A DNA stretch of 64,000 bases from Ashinkailepas kermadecensis (Eukaryota; Arthropoda; Thecostraca; Neolepadidae), in the NCBI GenBank assembly GCA_034440615.1, contig JAOTOM010004363.1, positions 46,001-110,000 on the forward strand, written 5' to 3'. The notes beneath the pieces were generated by a model, which had not been told where the DNA came from, did not search any database, and was given only the letters and a program-made list of their open reading frames with translations. Shown here piece after piece: positions 24,657-37,369 of this stretch. Position 1 is the first letter of the stretch; every line of letters begins with the position of its first letter. Position numbers and translations under genes: made by a program.

Positions 24657-26364
24657 GTCTGTATAATTTGTGTGTTCCTTTGTCTATTTCGTCAGTGCAA
24701 CACTTCGTCTATTGACGGGGATGTCTTTTTAACCACTTGCGTGAATAAGCGTATAAACATGGTCATATAAAAGGTATTGGATGCTCTTGAGAAGTGCAAC
24801 TTTGTGGTGAATTACATGTTATATCAGAGAAATGCCGACAGACGCGGAGAGCAGCCATCTTTGGTGCATGACGAAAAGTGTCCTGTGCACCTTTCTCATG
24901 CCTCCACTACTTCATAACAGAAGTTAGTGGTATTGCACGCACATCATGAGTACCAGCCATTAGCATAATCATCGCAAAACATTGCTTGCTTGGGGAGATT
25001 ACTGCAGCAATGGGGCGTGGACAATGGTGTTTTCCAGACGAATAAAATTGAATACCAGTCTTTACGGTTGGTTAATCTAGGTAGGCAAATGTGTTTGTTG
25101 GGAAAGTCTGGTCTAGAAAATAATTAAAAGGAAATGAATACAATAAGTCATGTACTCTGCTTTCTATGCTATATAATAATTTAATTCCTGTATGATCGAC
25201 AAGTTAGAGATCCGGCATTTTCCTTTTACATTTGTATGTACTTGATATTGGTTTTGAGGAACATGCTCCTATAGCCACGAAGGCCCTCTTCATTTATGCA
25301 AAAACTGAGGAGATATTACATCACTTTCGATGATGGGTGAAACGCTAAGCAAATGCCCCATCTCCAGCAACAATGTAGCTTAGTGAAATCTCCGAATGCC
25401 TTAGATCCAATTCTGAGGTGACAAATAATCAATGGGAAAATTAGGTCATCGAATAACATTGGAAATGGGCACCACCGTACGAAACATTGATATCGTACCA
25501 ATACGTTCTCAGCTTTTTTAGCATTTGCTTCTCGATTTTCTGACGTGGACGTATCGCACAGGACACCTTACCATGTTGAACAAAGTGTTCCTGTGTATTG
25601 CATCAAGAAGACGATGTTTTTCCCATTTTCCTGGACAATGATTATATGGCCCATGTCCTTGGCTTGTCTGGTGCATGGCTGCATTTCTAGTCATTTTCTG
25701 CAGAAGCGAAGCCGATTAAGACTAGTTTCAGACGAATAACAGTGTTGCATGCCTACAGTTTGTTTCCATAATATTTTGCATATTTGAAGTAATTATTCTA
25801 AAGAGGAACTTCCATCCTCCATCATGCATTTTAAACCATGTTATTGTTTTCTAACTCGATAATGAATGGACTATCGCTTAATCGAGGTTTAGTTATCGGT
25901 GTGTGCACGTTATCATCAGCCGGAACATTGTTTTTTAATGTTTTTTTTTATAGAATTGACATCGGATGCACGATGGAGGCTACGGACGCACGCTGTCAAG
26001 CTGAGTATGTACTTGTGTCTCCCGAAAGATAAATATTAACTCCTGCATAAGCCCGGATACTTCAGTGCAAATATGTCGAGACAAACACATGGCGAAATTT
26101 AGTCGACTACGTCTTACCCGTTTAGGTATGTGCAAGAAGCGTCCTTCTCACCAAAAACTGAGTGCCGCTCCTCTTGTAAATAGTTCTGCTGCGTCTGCAT
26201 AGTGTGCTTATGTGCTAGAAAGACGCGCGCCAAGTTGAATATTGCATATGTCCACCAAGGAGAATGCTAATGTCGGTAAAAATGACGACAAAATTGGACA
26301 AAAAAGTGTCGTGTTTAGTGCGCAATGCAAGTGAAATCACATGAAGTCTGGTCAGATATCACTT
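24657..26364. other. unassigned AT-rich DNA
   Basis: No recognisable gene, repeat family or microsatellite. Confidence 0.45.
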
Positions 26365-26595
26365 TGATAACTTTAACATTTGCAGACAAATGACCAGTGT
26401 GACCCTTATCATTTTCTACCTATAGTCGTTGGTCATAACAGACATCAGCTTTACATTTCAAACACAGAACTCCCTGCTATCATATGTTGTATGCTTTCTA
26501 ACTTCGTAAAATTTTCCTTTTAATCTTCTTATGGCTTGTCTACATGCATCGCCTAAAGCCATGCCTAATTGTTGTTCGCGTGTGGATTCGACGTT
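26365..26595. repeat. foldback 2, left inverted arm
   Basis: About 231 bp, starting TGATAACTTTAACATTTGCA and ending near GTGTGGATTCGACGT. It matches the reverse complement of 26,935-27,164 closely. Confidence 0.92.
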
Positions 26596-26934
26596 CTTGA
26601 GACGTTCTTTGACGATGGAGGGTTTTTACCAGTCTTTGTCATACATACTAGGCTTTTGACCGGTTCTTGGCAATCTCATATTAGCATGTGACAAAATAGC
26701 AATCATATTATGCTAAATGTTCAAAAATTAGTTGATGCTCGTCATCACGTGACAAGTGAACTGGCAGCTCAGCATTGCATTTAATGGTTTGTGTTCAGGA
26801 TAAACAGTAGGATGCAACTTAAATTTGTGTCAAGGTCAGGTATATTCACAGGATAATGGCAACACACATGATGGTCGTTAACGTTCTTCCCGGAACTATG
26901 TCAGTTTATTAACCTTGGAAGTTTTCCTCATTCC

Positions 26935-27164
26935 ACGTCGAATCCACACGCGAATAACAATTAGGCATGTCTTTAGGCGATGCATGTAGACAAGCCATAA
27001 GAAGAGTAAAACGAAAATTTTACGAATTTAGAAAGCATACAACATATGATAACAGTGAGCTCTGTGTTTCAAATCTAAAACTGATGTCTGTTGTGACTAA
27101 CGGCTATAGGAAGAAAATGATAAGGGTCACTCTGGTCATTTGTCTGCAAATGTTAAAGTTATCA
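26935..27164. repeat. foldback 2, right inverted arm
   Basis: About 230 bp, starting ACGTCGAATCCACACGCG and ending AAATGTTAAAGTTATCA. The spacer (26,596-26,934) has no recognised feature. The small open frame across this arm is not supported by anything else. Confidence 0.92.
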
Positions 27165-27755
27165 CCTGGATATACCGATTACGTCTTGTATGTAAAATAT
27201 GCATTTGAGAAACGGTAAGTGCAGTGTACAAATTGTGGTCAATGGTGGTTCCAGTATATCTTGCTGGAGGGTGGGGTGCGATAGTAACATGCATAGGCAT
27301 TCATAGCCTTGGTATATTGAAACCCAATATCTGACGTGCTTTTTTGGCGTCACAAGGTACTGTTTGCGAGACATGCTTGCTGTAATTCGTCTTTTGTTTG
27401 TTTCGTTTACGCACTAAAAGCAAAATGTTGCATGCATTTTGACGGCCTCTATCCGGGAAAAAAAATCCAGCCACGAATGAGGGGATGAACAGAAAGCACC
27501 AAAAGGACGACATTGATTTTTTTTAAAGGCGGTTTATCTGGCCAACGACTAGGCCCACGATAGGCAACTAGTGCGGACATCGATGGCAGAGCCTCTGGTG
27601 GCTGTTATTGGTACTATTCATGCATGTTTAAATGTTCTGTACTTTGTTGCATATTTGCGCCATAACTTAAGTGCATAACAAATGGAGAAATTGCCTTAGA
27701 TCCGTTATCGTCCATTGCAATCAACTGCAAACTCAATACTGATATATTAGCCACT
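27165..27755. other. unassigned DNA
   Basis: Nothing recognisable. Confidence 0.4.
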
Positions 27756-28091
27756 TTAACACGCGCACTGGAGGGGGGTGGCGAAATCCGCCCACCCCTC
27801 CGGTTTTTCGCAAATAACTGCAGATTGTACCAGTCGATATACGCGATTTTCCGCGTACCTGCTTAGTAATGAACGGCGCGTCGTTTAAAGCAAGAAAAAT
27901 GGAAATCGGCGGAAAATGTTTTCACACAATAGAGTTCACACAATTGCACACAATAGAGTTCACTACCGTACCCATCCACCCTGCAAATTTCATTCCTCCA
28001 GCTTTACTACGAGCCGAGATCTTAGGGGGTGCGGAATCCGCCCCCCCTCCAGTGCGCGTAATTCTCAGAGGCCCTTCAGGGCGCGTGTTAA
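27756..28091. mobile_element. TTAA-flanked MITE, piggyBac-like (copy 2)
   Basis: TTAA at 27,756-27,759 and 28,088-28,091 flank a 328-bp element. The ends are CACGCGC inward from the left and GCGCGTG at the right. Subterminal inverted words GCGCACTGGAGGGGGG and CCCCCCCTCCAGTGCGC lie just inside. Each end also carries a C/G-rich stem around AATCCGCC / GGAATCCG. There is no coding capacity. The TTAA target duplication is the hallmark of piggyBac-type transposition. Its ends resemble those of the element at 46,391. Confidence 0.8.
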
Positions 28092-31000
28092 GCAGCATGT
28101 ACACTGTGTAGTTCGCACAATTGAAACCACCCGTCTCTGCGAACCTATGTTAAAACCATACCGTAACTCATGAAATGTCTACTTCGGATCGTCTAGCCGA
28201 GACCCCAGAAGGTAAGTAACAGATAAAAAAAATCGTTAAAAAAAATTGTTCGGGTTTTGAAGTTTTAAAGATGTAGAGATGCTATCAAAATAAGTAAACT
28301 TTCAAAAGCTACATTGTTTGTAAAAAAAATGGTAAATGGTTCGAAATTTGTCCACCCCAGATAAAAATCTGCATTTCATTGGGAACATGGCGGAACAATT
28401 TTTTGTTACCTTCGGAAATAATTATGCTCGGGATTTTTTGGTTTAATATCTACCGATTCCCAATATTGTGCACTGTCATCGGCGTTTCTGGCACTGTTCT
28501 TCAAATTGACTGAGATAAAAGTTCGAAGCATTTATATTCTACCAATGAATCGTCATTAGTTTCTTATGCACATAATTCAGCCTTAAGGTCACCTGAGGCA
28601 ATGTCTTAACACACCCACGGTCTGGGGGGAGGGGGGCAACCGTCACCCCGGCCGGTCTTTCAGGAATAGTTTACGAACGAAGAACGCAACAAGTTCAAAC
28701 TTGGTGTAAGATATTCTTGTGTGATTTGAGATGGTGTGTAAAACTTGTTGATGGATTGATTATTTGGGTTTAAGGGCGCGCCGACCACAGGGTCATTTGG
28801 CACCCAGGTGTGTAAAGCTTGCGAACATCGGTCATGTCAGGTCACCTATTCAGTGTAGGCCAGATGTCATCACTCTAAATGAATTCACGGTTCCTATCTT
28901 TTTAAAGATAAAATTGCTTGCCTTGAAACCTGCAGGATTTAGTGTTAGCATGCTGCATGCTCAATAATTTGCATGTAAATAACCGACATAACCTGATCCG
29001 AGGTCAATATAATTTGTGTTGCCCTATTTACCATTTATTTACGCCCTATTTCGCCCTATTTAGGACCTTCATCCAATCTCCATCTCCGCGCCACCGTCGC
29101 TGGATAAACCGCGCATGAACTTGAGTTCGCGGTTGAACTAAAACGATCAAACATGCAAAAGCCAATCCTACCATCCATAAGTCACATACAACGAAATGTA
29201 TCAAAATATTTTGAGTTAACGTTCATTCATCTTCATCGTCATGTTTGAAATAGAGTCATAGGTAAAACTACCTTTCTAGCGAACAAATGCCGATGTGCGT
29301 CGACCAACGCGGCGAATAATCGTTTGAAATGCGTCGGACAGACTGACAATGAAAACAAGTCTTGGCATGGTGTTTTCTTTTTAGCTGCCCCCGGTGCTCC
29401 AATGTCCGCTCCAAAGCGAGGATGGGCTCCTATCGCACAAGTGATCAATCGAAACAATAAACAGTGTCTTAGACGCCCGATTGCATCGTGTGCGCGTGCT
29501 TGGACTGTGGTGACGCCGGGAATTAATGTTTTGTTCATCATCTAAACACATTCCAACTGCCTCTGTAAGCCCACCAGAAGACCGTGCTTGTTGTCGGACA
29601 GATAACCAAAATATTTCGACTTCATTGACCAAATGATAATCTTCATGTGTTTTTTTCTGCTTGTCTGGCGAAGTATTTTTCTTGTTTTAACCATTGAGTT
29701 CTTTAGCTTTTTCTTTATTTTTTTTTCTACGAATGGATTCATATAAAAATGTCAGAGCATCAATTTCAAAACATTTGAGGAACAGTAGAGTTTCCACGAT
29801 GCATCTGGTGTACACAAATGTACTACCAAATATACCTGTACACAATACTCAGTTGCATTTACTGAATCCTGTTTGAAATTGAGCACTTTAAGTACTTCAT
29901 AAATGATGCGCCAGCTGTGTAACTGGATGCCTTCTGCCGTCCACTTTGCCTCTGATGTTGGTGTAGCTCTGCAAATCATCCCTCGGTAGATTTGTATACT
30001 TTGTAAATACTTGACCAAAATTTGAGCTCCTCTACTTTTTTATCGAAGAACTACTCTATTTTCTGCAGTAAGTTTCCTATTGGGTTTCTGGAGAAGCACA
30101 CGAATCTATGCAACGTTAAGAATTATCCCTCATTTATACGTATTTTTACATCACTGGACAAGCGTTCATTCGACAAATATTTCCATGTGCGTTAACAATA
30201 TCACACAAGATTGTATATGAGCCACGCATCTTCGTAATAAATACTGAATAATTATCAACGTAGGCCTGTTATTGTGCCAGGCACATGTCTGTCGAACATA
30301 GAAAACACGATTGGCTAGCGCGAAGCACATTTCATGGTAGTTGAGCCCAATCCCTTTCTAGACGTTTGGAACCTGCAACTTACCACTGGACGCTTTGCTT
30401 TTGTTAATCATGACCCAGTCAATCAGGTGATACGTTCCCACCTAAACGATGGGTTTTGTCCTAGCCGCCACAATAGGTTTTCGGGAAATGATGTTCAGCC
30501 AACCCGAATAAGCGACGTAATTAACCACAAATGAGCTCAGGCTTCAAGGACAATGTGACTTGTGAGATTCTCCAAGTTCCCTCATAGTTCTCGCTGAACT
30601 TAGTTCTCTTTAAATTGTTAGCACCGGGGTTGCATAAATCGTCCTAATTACTCACTTAATATCACTGCGAGCTGTCACGAGTAATGAAGCGCCTCACAGA
30701 TGCCGCGTCAAAGTCGTCTAAAGGAATCTTAAATCCTTCAGTGCCTCTGGAAGTTGCCTTCAGCGGAGAAATAGAGGAACGAAAAACGAATTTGAAAGGA
30801 TATCATCCCCTTTAAAGTTTGACCCTTATTGTGCGGATATTTTTGTTTGGAAACAGCCGGCTACTTTCCGCCCGTGGTCCACACAATTTAGAGCCATATA
30901 GTAGGCTTTCTATTTGCTTTAGTCGTGGTAGAAGACAATTGAAATCTATTTTCAGGCCACGAAAGTGCCTTGATATTTCTGTGCCGGTTTCTCCAAGCAT

Positions 31001-31944
31001 CATTGCATTCAGGTGGAGCATACATTGCGTTATAGGGGTAACTGAATGCGTGCTTCCTTCTCTTTCAAAGGCGTTTCCCTATGTTTTGATGCTCTTAAGA
31101 GGCACTATTTAGGGAAATAGCCTGGAAACTACAAGAGCATGCATCAGTTGAAACGATTGATTTATCATTCGCTTTTGGTCCCCCGGCCAAAGTATGCACT
31201 TTCCATGTGAGGGGAGAAGGTCCCCTGCATAGCACCTATTTCAATGAAGTCAATAAGCCTTAAACCTCACATGAACAAAGCAAAGTTGCCAAATGTAACC
31301 TGTTGCAAACAGCTAGTTAGATTCCGCGATAATTGACACGTGGCTGTTCCTATAAAAACGTGACGACACAGGTAACGCGGAGAAAATGCCGACAAGAGAT
31401 GATAATTGTTGTTTCTCATAGTGCAAAGGCTCACAACAACACATAAATATTTTCATCTTCTACACCTGCAGATGTCTTTTCTTGGATGAGGAAAGGTGAT
31501 TAATATTTCAGACATTACTAACCGCAAGTTTTAAAAACACAGTAACAGTGTATGTATGCATGCATGCTGTATGCTTTGATACATGCAACACATAAATTTT
31601 TCACTGATAAATGAAATACCACAGCAGCGGAAAACATGATCCTCAAAGCTCGAAGTATTCATCAACTCACGTTTTTCAACATTAACTAATTACAAATACC
31701 AACATAAACAACGTGTTACACAAGACTCAAACCAGGAAAGCGATTAATCGAAAGGATGCCTATTTAGATACCTGAAGTAATCAGCAAGCTGTTATTGGTA
31801 TATAAACACCCACTATTTTATGTAATTTTGGCTTGCCCCCACCGCGCGCATATCGTCAGCCTTACTATCTCAAGTGGTTTGACATCCGTAACCATTCCCC
31901 TCCTCATTGAGATAGATACGAGAGTTATAGGCAGTGGGTACCAT
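28092..31944. other. unassigned AT-rich DNA
   Basis: Contains a short G-rich element near 28,620, a 55-bp shared segment at 28,752 (listed separately), scattered AGGTCA words (28,590; 28,840; 29,005) and the phrase GCCCTATTT repeated three times at 29,021-29,062. No gene is recognised. Confidence 0.45.
28752..28806 (+). repeat. dispersed repeat fragment, copy 1
   Basis: GATTGATTATTTGGGTTTAA, then GGGCGCGCCGACCACAGGGTCATTTGGCACCC. A near-identical segment in the same orientation is at 36,383-36,440. Confidence 0.75.
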
Positions 31945-32110
31945 GCCATCAGCAAATCCAATGATGCCATATTTATATCATGTTTTGGTCAGCCAGTGAG
32001 CTTACATGCTGCATAAATGCCATATATGCCATCAGCAAATCCAATGATGCCATATTTATATCATGCTTTGGTCAGCCAGTGAGCTTACATACTGCATAAA
32101 TGCCATATAT
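31945..32110. repeat. 83-bp direct duplication
   Basis: GCCATCAGCAAATCCAATGA begins at 31,945 and 32,028. Both copies run through TTTGGTCAGCCAGTGAGC to GCATAAATGCCATATAT with only two or three differences, so the duplication is young. Confidence 0.95.
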
Positions 32111-32132
32111 AAATTCACACTCACCGCAAGCG

Positions 32133-32154
32133 TATATATATGGATATATGTATA

Positions 32155-32220
<66 letters not shown>
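32133..32220. repeat. (AT)n microsatellite
   Basis: About 85 bp of alternating AT. Confidence 0.97.
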
Positions 32221-32222
<2 letters not shown>

Positions 32223-33000
32223 TACGTACGTATGGGAGATTGCGCAAGCAAATGAACGCAGGCAAATGTGCGCATGGGAAATGTACGTAAGCGAATGGAT
32301 GCATGCAAATGTACGTATGCTCGAAAATACTTGGTTGCAAATGTACGTAAGCGCAAATGTACGTAAACGCAAAATTATTTAGGAGCAACTGTTCGTGTAT
32401 TTAAGTTCAAGTACATCAGCTTAGGTGCATATGCCATACTTACATTTGCCTTACGTAGTACATTTGCGATAGGTGCATTTGTTATATGTACTTTTGTGTT
32501 CAGGTACATCTGTGCTTACGTACATTTACCATTCTTGCATTTGTGCATACGTATATTTGCTTACGCAAATCTGCCATACGTACACTTGCGTTTACCTGCA
32601 GTTGGGATACGTAAATTTGCAGTCACATGCCATAACGTACCTCTGCGTGTACGTACAATTGCGCTTACGTACATTTATACTTACGTACATTTTTATACGC
32701 GTTTTCCTTGCACGTATATTTGCATTGACGCGCACTTGCTCTTACGCACTTGTCCAATTACGTACATTTACACTTGCTTACATCGGTACACATGTACATT
32801 TGCACTTACATAACTTGCGATGGCGCACATTTACACATGCGTACATTTGCGCATACGTTCATTTACGCTTAAGTACGTTTGCGCTTTCGTACATTTCCGC
32901 TCACGTACTTTTGCGCTTACGTACAACTGCGATTACGTACAATTGCTTACGCACATTTGCCACATGTGCATTTGCTCTTACGTACATATGTCATACTCAG
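32221..33000. repeat. degenerate CGTACATTTGC minisatellite, orientation switch
   Basis: Words of the type GCAAATGTACGTAAGCG fill 32,221-32,390. From about 32,390 to 33,000 the reverse complement form dominates (GCGCTTACGTACATTTGC and variants at 18-20 bp spacing). The repeats are heavily diverged, and the open frames they create have no meaning. Confidence 0.88.
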
Positions 33001-33494
33001 GGGCCCAACTTGGATAAGGTGACGGAGTCGAATATATTTTGAATGGCCCTAACCAACTCCGAAATGGAAAAGTTCCGGATTTCGAACGTAATTTTTGGCG
33101 GGGCCACTTTTCAAGTTATTTGAGGTGATAATGTTCTATGTCTTGTTATCGGCCACTGATTCTAGGTTTCCATTGGTAGTTCCACCGGCTGATTCTTCTG
33201 GGGGATGAGGGCATGTGTGTATTAAACTAGGAAATTATTGGGATGGGAGAAATGGCTGAAGAGGAATTTTTTGGTTTACTTGTTGGTCCAATGTCTAAAG
33301 AGAACATTAATGCTATTGATTACATGATGAAGATTAATGGAAGCCTCTTTACCTGCCCTATTGGTTCGTACACTCATGGACAATGTGCATTTTCACTCGA
33401 TCTTTCCATGCATCGCCACGTCCCGGACGGCGCAGCCATCACAAGTCTGTAATCGAACGAAGTTGCATCATGACGTCATATTTTGACGTCACTG
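33001..33494. other. unassigned DNA with two TGACGTCA sites
   Basis: ATGACGTCATATTTTGACGTCACT at 33,471 holds two CRE-type words (TGACGTCA). No gene is recognised. A 69-codon open frame at 33,243 (MGEMAEEEFFGLLVG...) is not recognised. Confidence 0.35.
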
Positions 33495-33690
33495 TTGTAG
33501 GGGAGTCCGGGGCCATGTTCACGGGGCTTGCGGCTGTCTGCGTTCGCTGCGGCTCTCGCGGTCAAAGGGGTGGAGCTTAGGCGTGACCAATCAGCAGTGA
33601 GCAGGATGACGTCACGCTGCCTGCGGCCGCCGCGGTTCCTGCGGTCGCTGTACCACCAACCGCAAGCGGCCGCAAGATTGAGAAGCCTCA
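33495..33690. repeat. GC-rich dispersed repeat, copy 1
   Basis: GGGGCCATGTTCACGGGGCT, then GCGTTCGCTGCGGCTCTCGCGGTCAAA..GCGGCCGCCGCGG. An inverted relative is at 37,370-37,505. It looks like a non-autonomous element. Confidence 0.65.
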
Positions 33691-34339
33691 TCTTGGCGCG
33701 ATGGTGCGTAATTATGCGCTGTTGAAAGATGGGTTGAGTATAGTTCACTGTGATATGTATGATTTTGTGCAGGGCACCAAATAGTGGAATTTTCTGGTGT
33801 CATGCAAAAATGTAGGTGGTGCTTTTCCATGGCATTGTGGTTTCTGGAGGTACTTTTCCATGCGTCGCTATAGACACCAATATTGATATTGAGTGTGAAA
33901 GCTAGGTGCTGTTCAGCCATTTTTTATATGTGGCACTGAAGCACCAGCTGTTATTGAAACTCCACCCACGGAGCAGTGTCAGGATTAGTAAAACAGCTGT
34001 TTCTGGATGTTTGGCGTCCAGAATATTAAGAAAGAAGATAGAATCAAGAAATAAGATATTCTTTCACTTTTCTCCTCTGTATGTTGAATGGTGGATAGTA
34101 TTGTGCTTTAAGGTATTCAAGAAGCAAGGTTTGCACACATTTTACCTCCATCAAGCAAGCAAAGGGGTAGATTAGGCAGTAAATTTGTTTTTCAAGGTAA
34201 TTTCTGAATTCCTCTAATTTTTCCAATGCAATGCTTGTGAATGTAGTTGACGTGTGAGTCAACCACTCATTTTCTCTCCAAGTGCTTGCCTTTCAGTTAG
34301 CAGGCAAAACAACATCCAAGATTGGCATTGAATTTGGTA

Positions 34340-34500
34340 ATATAGCATGGCATATGCCCCTTTTTTCTGACAACCCAACCTACCTAGCTGAATCTCTAGT
34401 GCTAGCCAACCTAGCTGAACCTTGCATATGATGGTTTTACCTAGCTTATGTACAAATTTTACCTAGCCTGACCACCTGGACCTAACTACCTAACCATATT
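34340..34500. repeat. CCTAACC/CCTAGC-rich stretch
   Basis: Loose array of ACCTAGCTGAA, ACCTAACTACCTAACC and similar words. It is similar to TAGGTTAGG-rich intergenic DNA common in arthropods, but not a clean telomeric array. Confidence 0.5.
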
Positions 34501-34660
34501 GGATGAGTAGTGTAGGTGTAAGTTAGCAATTTCACAATCAAAAGATTGTGGGTTTGAGTCTCGCCTGTTGCTACTCTTTGCCTGCGGCCAATAAGTGTGA
34601 GAGATTGGTGATGCTGCATAACTCAATGGTTGAAGTGTTGTAAAACCAATAACCAACTAC
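34501..34660 (+). mobile_element. tRNA-derived SINE, family 1, copy 1
   Basis: The head is tRNA-like: a degenerate A box (GTGTAAGTTAGC) and a good B box inside AAGATTGTGGGTTTGAGTCTC with an anticodon-stem-like CAATC..GATTG hairpin. The body is GCCTGCGGCCAATAAGTGTGAGAGATTGGTGATG and the tail GTAAAACCAATAACCAAC. A clearly related copy lies on the minus strand at 54,204-54,368. SINEs are transcribed by Pol III from these internal boxes. Confidence 0.8.
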
Positions 34661-36382
34661 CTAACCATGAAGAAAAGAATTATCTCCATTTTTCAAAAAA
34701 GAAAGCATGTCCAAATTACAAAACACTTGTACTGCTAACTAACCAACCAACTAACATACATGTTTGCTTTATGGAGGTAAAATGTGTACAAAAATTTGTC
34801 TTGTGAATACTCTAAATAAAGCACAATAATACCAATTAGGCTAGGTTTATTTAGGTTGGATTCAGTTCTTTCAAGTTCAAATAGTGAAAAGAAATTATTT
34901 GTCCAAATTGTTGGTTTTTCATAAAACTGAGGTTTGGTTAGGTTATATTATGTTATAATCTACCTCATTTGGTGTGCTATGTAATGCTTGACCCATAGCA
35001 ACTTTTTTTGTGTTTTTTTTGCTTGCCAACCGAAAACTGAGCACTTGTAAAGGAAATGATCACAATGGTCACATCATCTTAGTTGCATTCATAAATGGCA
35101 TTGGGAAAATTGTCAATTTTTTTTAATCCCTGAAGCACAAATTTACTATGATATTTGATATCATAGTAAATCATAGCAAACTGCTCTGTGACAATGCTCA
35201 ACATTTGTCAGAAAGTATGCACAACTCCTGATGTTGAGGGTTTGAATACAAAATATCTTCCTTGTTTGATTACATATTATCTTCATCTCAACTACCATAA
35301 TTAGAAATAGTGGCACTGATATCTCAGCACAAATTAGAAAGAAAATGGACTAGACTTGTTGACGCTGACCTAGCAACATCTTCCCCTGCCATTTATTTGG
35401 GGAATCACATAAAAGCAAGGTACCTATTTCACTATATAAAATCACGCCTCATCTTCAGTATAGCAGATCATACTGACTCCTTTTGTCATGTAATAATATT
35501 ACATGACCAAACATCACTACACCAGTAGGTTTTATGTGATCCACCATCAGTAGGCTAGAATAGGTTATACTAAATTAACCTAGGTTGTGCAAAACCTTCT
35601 TGGGGATGGTCAACAGATAAATGTGTAAATCTCTGCATGATCACAGCACAACTGAGCACAGCAAAATAAGCAATGCAACCAAATAAGCAAGATAGCAGCA
35701 TAGGCAAACTAGGTGCAAAGGAGCATGCACTGTTACTATGCAATTTGGATGGTATGATCATCTACTTGAAAATTGTCCATGGATTGCTCACTGGTGCTAT
35801 TGCTTCTGCAGAGATATAAGATAAGATCTATAACCAAGGAATAATTAAAACATGAACAGATTGTGCAGAAAATGGCCCCAGGAAATGAAAAAGTCCATCC
35901 TGTTGTCTGGCAAGGGCTGTACACACAGGTGTTGATCTCTGAAAATTATTGGGGCAGGACCAAATACAGGCGATGGCAAGCCCAAATTGATTTGGGAGGA
36001 GGGGTACACTCCATAGTGTCGCATGTTAAAAGCTGAAATGATTAGGGGCAAAATCACCATTATGGGGGCACTGGCCCCCTCAAAAGTATACAAAACAACA
36101 CCCCTGGCTGTGAAGGAAAGAGGACATGCCTCAGAGCTGGAATGGGCTGTCTGGACTGGAAAGGGCTCTACATCGACCTATTCTTCAACAATAGAAGCAC
36201 CAAAATAAAGCAAATATTAACCTGACAGACAGAAGGCACAAGCCTAAGTCAGCAAGTCATAAAGTGATCAGACTTAATAAGAGAGACAAGGGCAGACCCA
36301 GGTTAAGCCCGTAAAGGGAAGATACCATAACCCTGGCAAAAAGACACTCAGACTCCAACCAGCAACACATCCCTAATTTCTT
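34661..36382. other. unassigned AT-rich DNA
   Basis: A few GGTTAGGTTA-type words (34,850; 34,930). No gene is recognised. A 35,975-36,090 segment (GGGGCACTGGCCCCCTCAAAAG) has the look of a decayed mobile element. Confidence 0.4.
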
Positions 36383-36440
36383 TGATTGATTTATTATTCG
36401 GGTTTAAGGGTGTGCTGACTGCAGGGCCATTTGGCGCCCA
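36383..36440 (+). repeat. dispersed repeat fragment, copy 2
   Basis: GATTGATTTATTATTCGGGT, then TTAAGGGTGTGCTGACTGCAGGGCCATTTGGCGCCC. Same sequence and orientation as 28,752-28,806. Confidence 0.75.
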
Positions 36441-36773
36441 TATCCATAAGTTAAAAGAATCCATCTACCAACATACCACACCCCCATCAATGTCTATCTG
36501 CCTTACATATACAGTCCTATTCGCCCGATCCCATGTAACACATGTGGCTTGAGTCCCCTACCAATAATTTTCAGACTCCACCCATGCCTCCTTAAGGGTC
36601 CTGTATAGTTCACACCTACTTAGCATAAATCTCACCCCATCCAACACTACTTAGAACTCAAAAACAAGATTTTGCAGTATAAAAAGAATCATCCACCCTA
36701 TTTTAAGCTTAATATTATGGGTGTGTGGCAATTCATCGGAGTCGTCCATATATCTTTCGTTTATAATTGTATG

Positions 36774-37352
36774 TGCATATGTCAGGCCACATTTGGAATA
36801 CTGTGTCCAAGCTTGGTCCCCTAGTTATGAGGAAGATTGTTGGCTTTTAGAGAGAGTACAAAAGAGGGCAACAAAAATGGTTAATGGTATAGGCAACCTG
36901 GCATATGAGGAAAGATTGAAGAAATTGAATATGTTTTCACTTAGATATAGAAGGCTGAGAGGAGATCTCATCGAGGTTTTTAAATTTGTTCATGGTCAGG
37001 AACAGGGATATCTCAGGGGAAATGTTTGAATTTAACAGAAATGATGCAATTAGAGGTCATCAATTCAAAATTAAAGTTAATCACAGCAGGACAAGGTTAA
37101 GACAGTCTTTCTTCACCAACAGGGTAGTAGAACACTGGAACCAGCTGCCAGGAACAATTGTCAGTAGCAACACACTGAACATCTTTAAAAACGGCATAGA
37201 CAATCATTATAAGAATAGGGGGCTTGTTTTGCTGTATTCCAGGGAGGGTTGATTGACAGATTTGGTGGGCAACTGGTTCAGTGTACAAAGTGCAACCAAG
37301 AAGGGCCCTTGTGGCTCATAGTTGCACTGATCTTTTATGTCTTTATGTCTTG
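36774..37352 (+). mobile_element. CR1-like LINE, second 5'-truncated copy
   Basis: It encodes only the last part of ORF2: YVRPHLEYCVQAWSPSYEED, KRATKMVNGIGNLAYEERLK and VVEHWNQLPGTIVSSNTLN. The 3' tail (TTGTGGCTCATAGTTGCACTGATCTTTTATGTCTTTATGTCTT) is the same as that of the nested element at 6,801-9,332. The sequences are almost identical base for base, so both copies come from one recently active family. One frame change near 37,018 breaks it. Confidence 0.9.
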
Positions 37353-37369
37353 ATATGTCCTGCGCAAGA

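Noticed and set aside
34340..34960. Interstitial telomere (TTAGG)n
   Set aside because: Only loose TAGGTTAGG/CCTAACC words with no uninterrupted pentamer array; likewise at 2,310.
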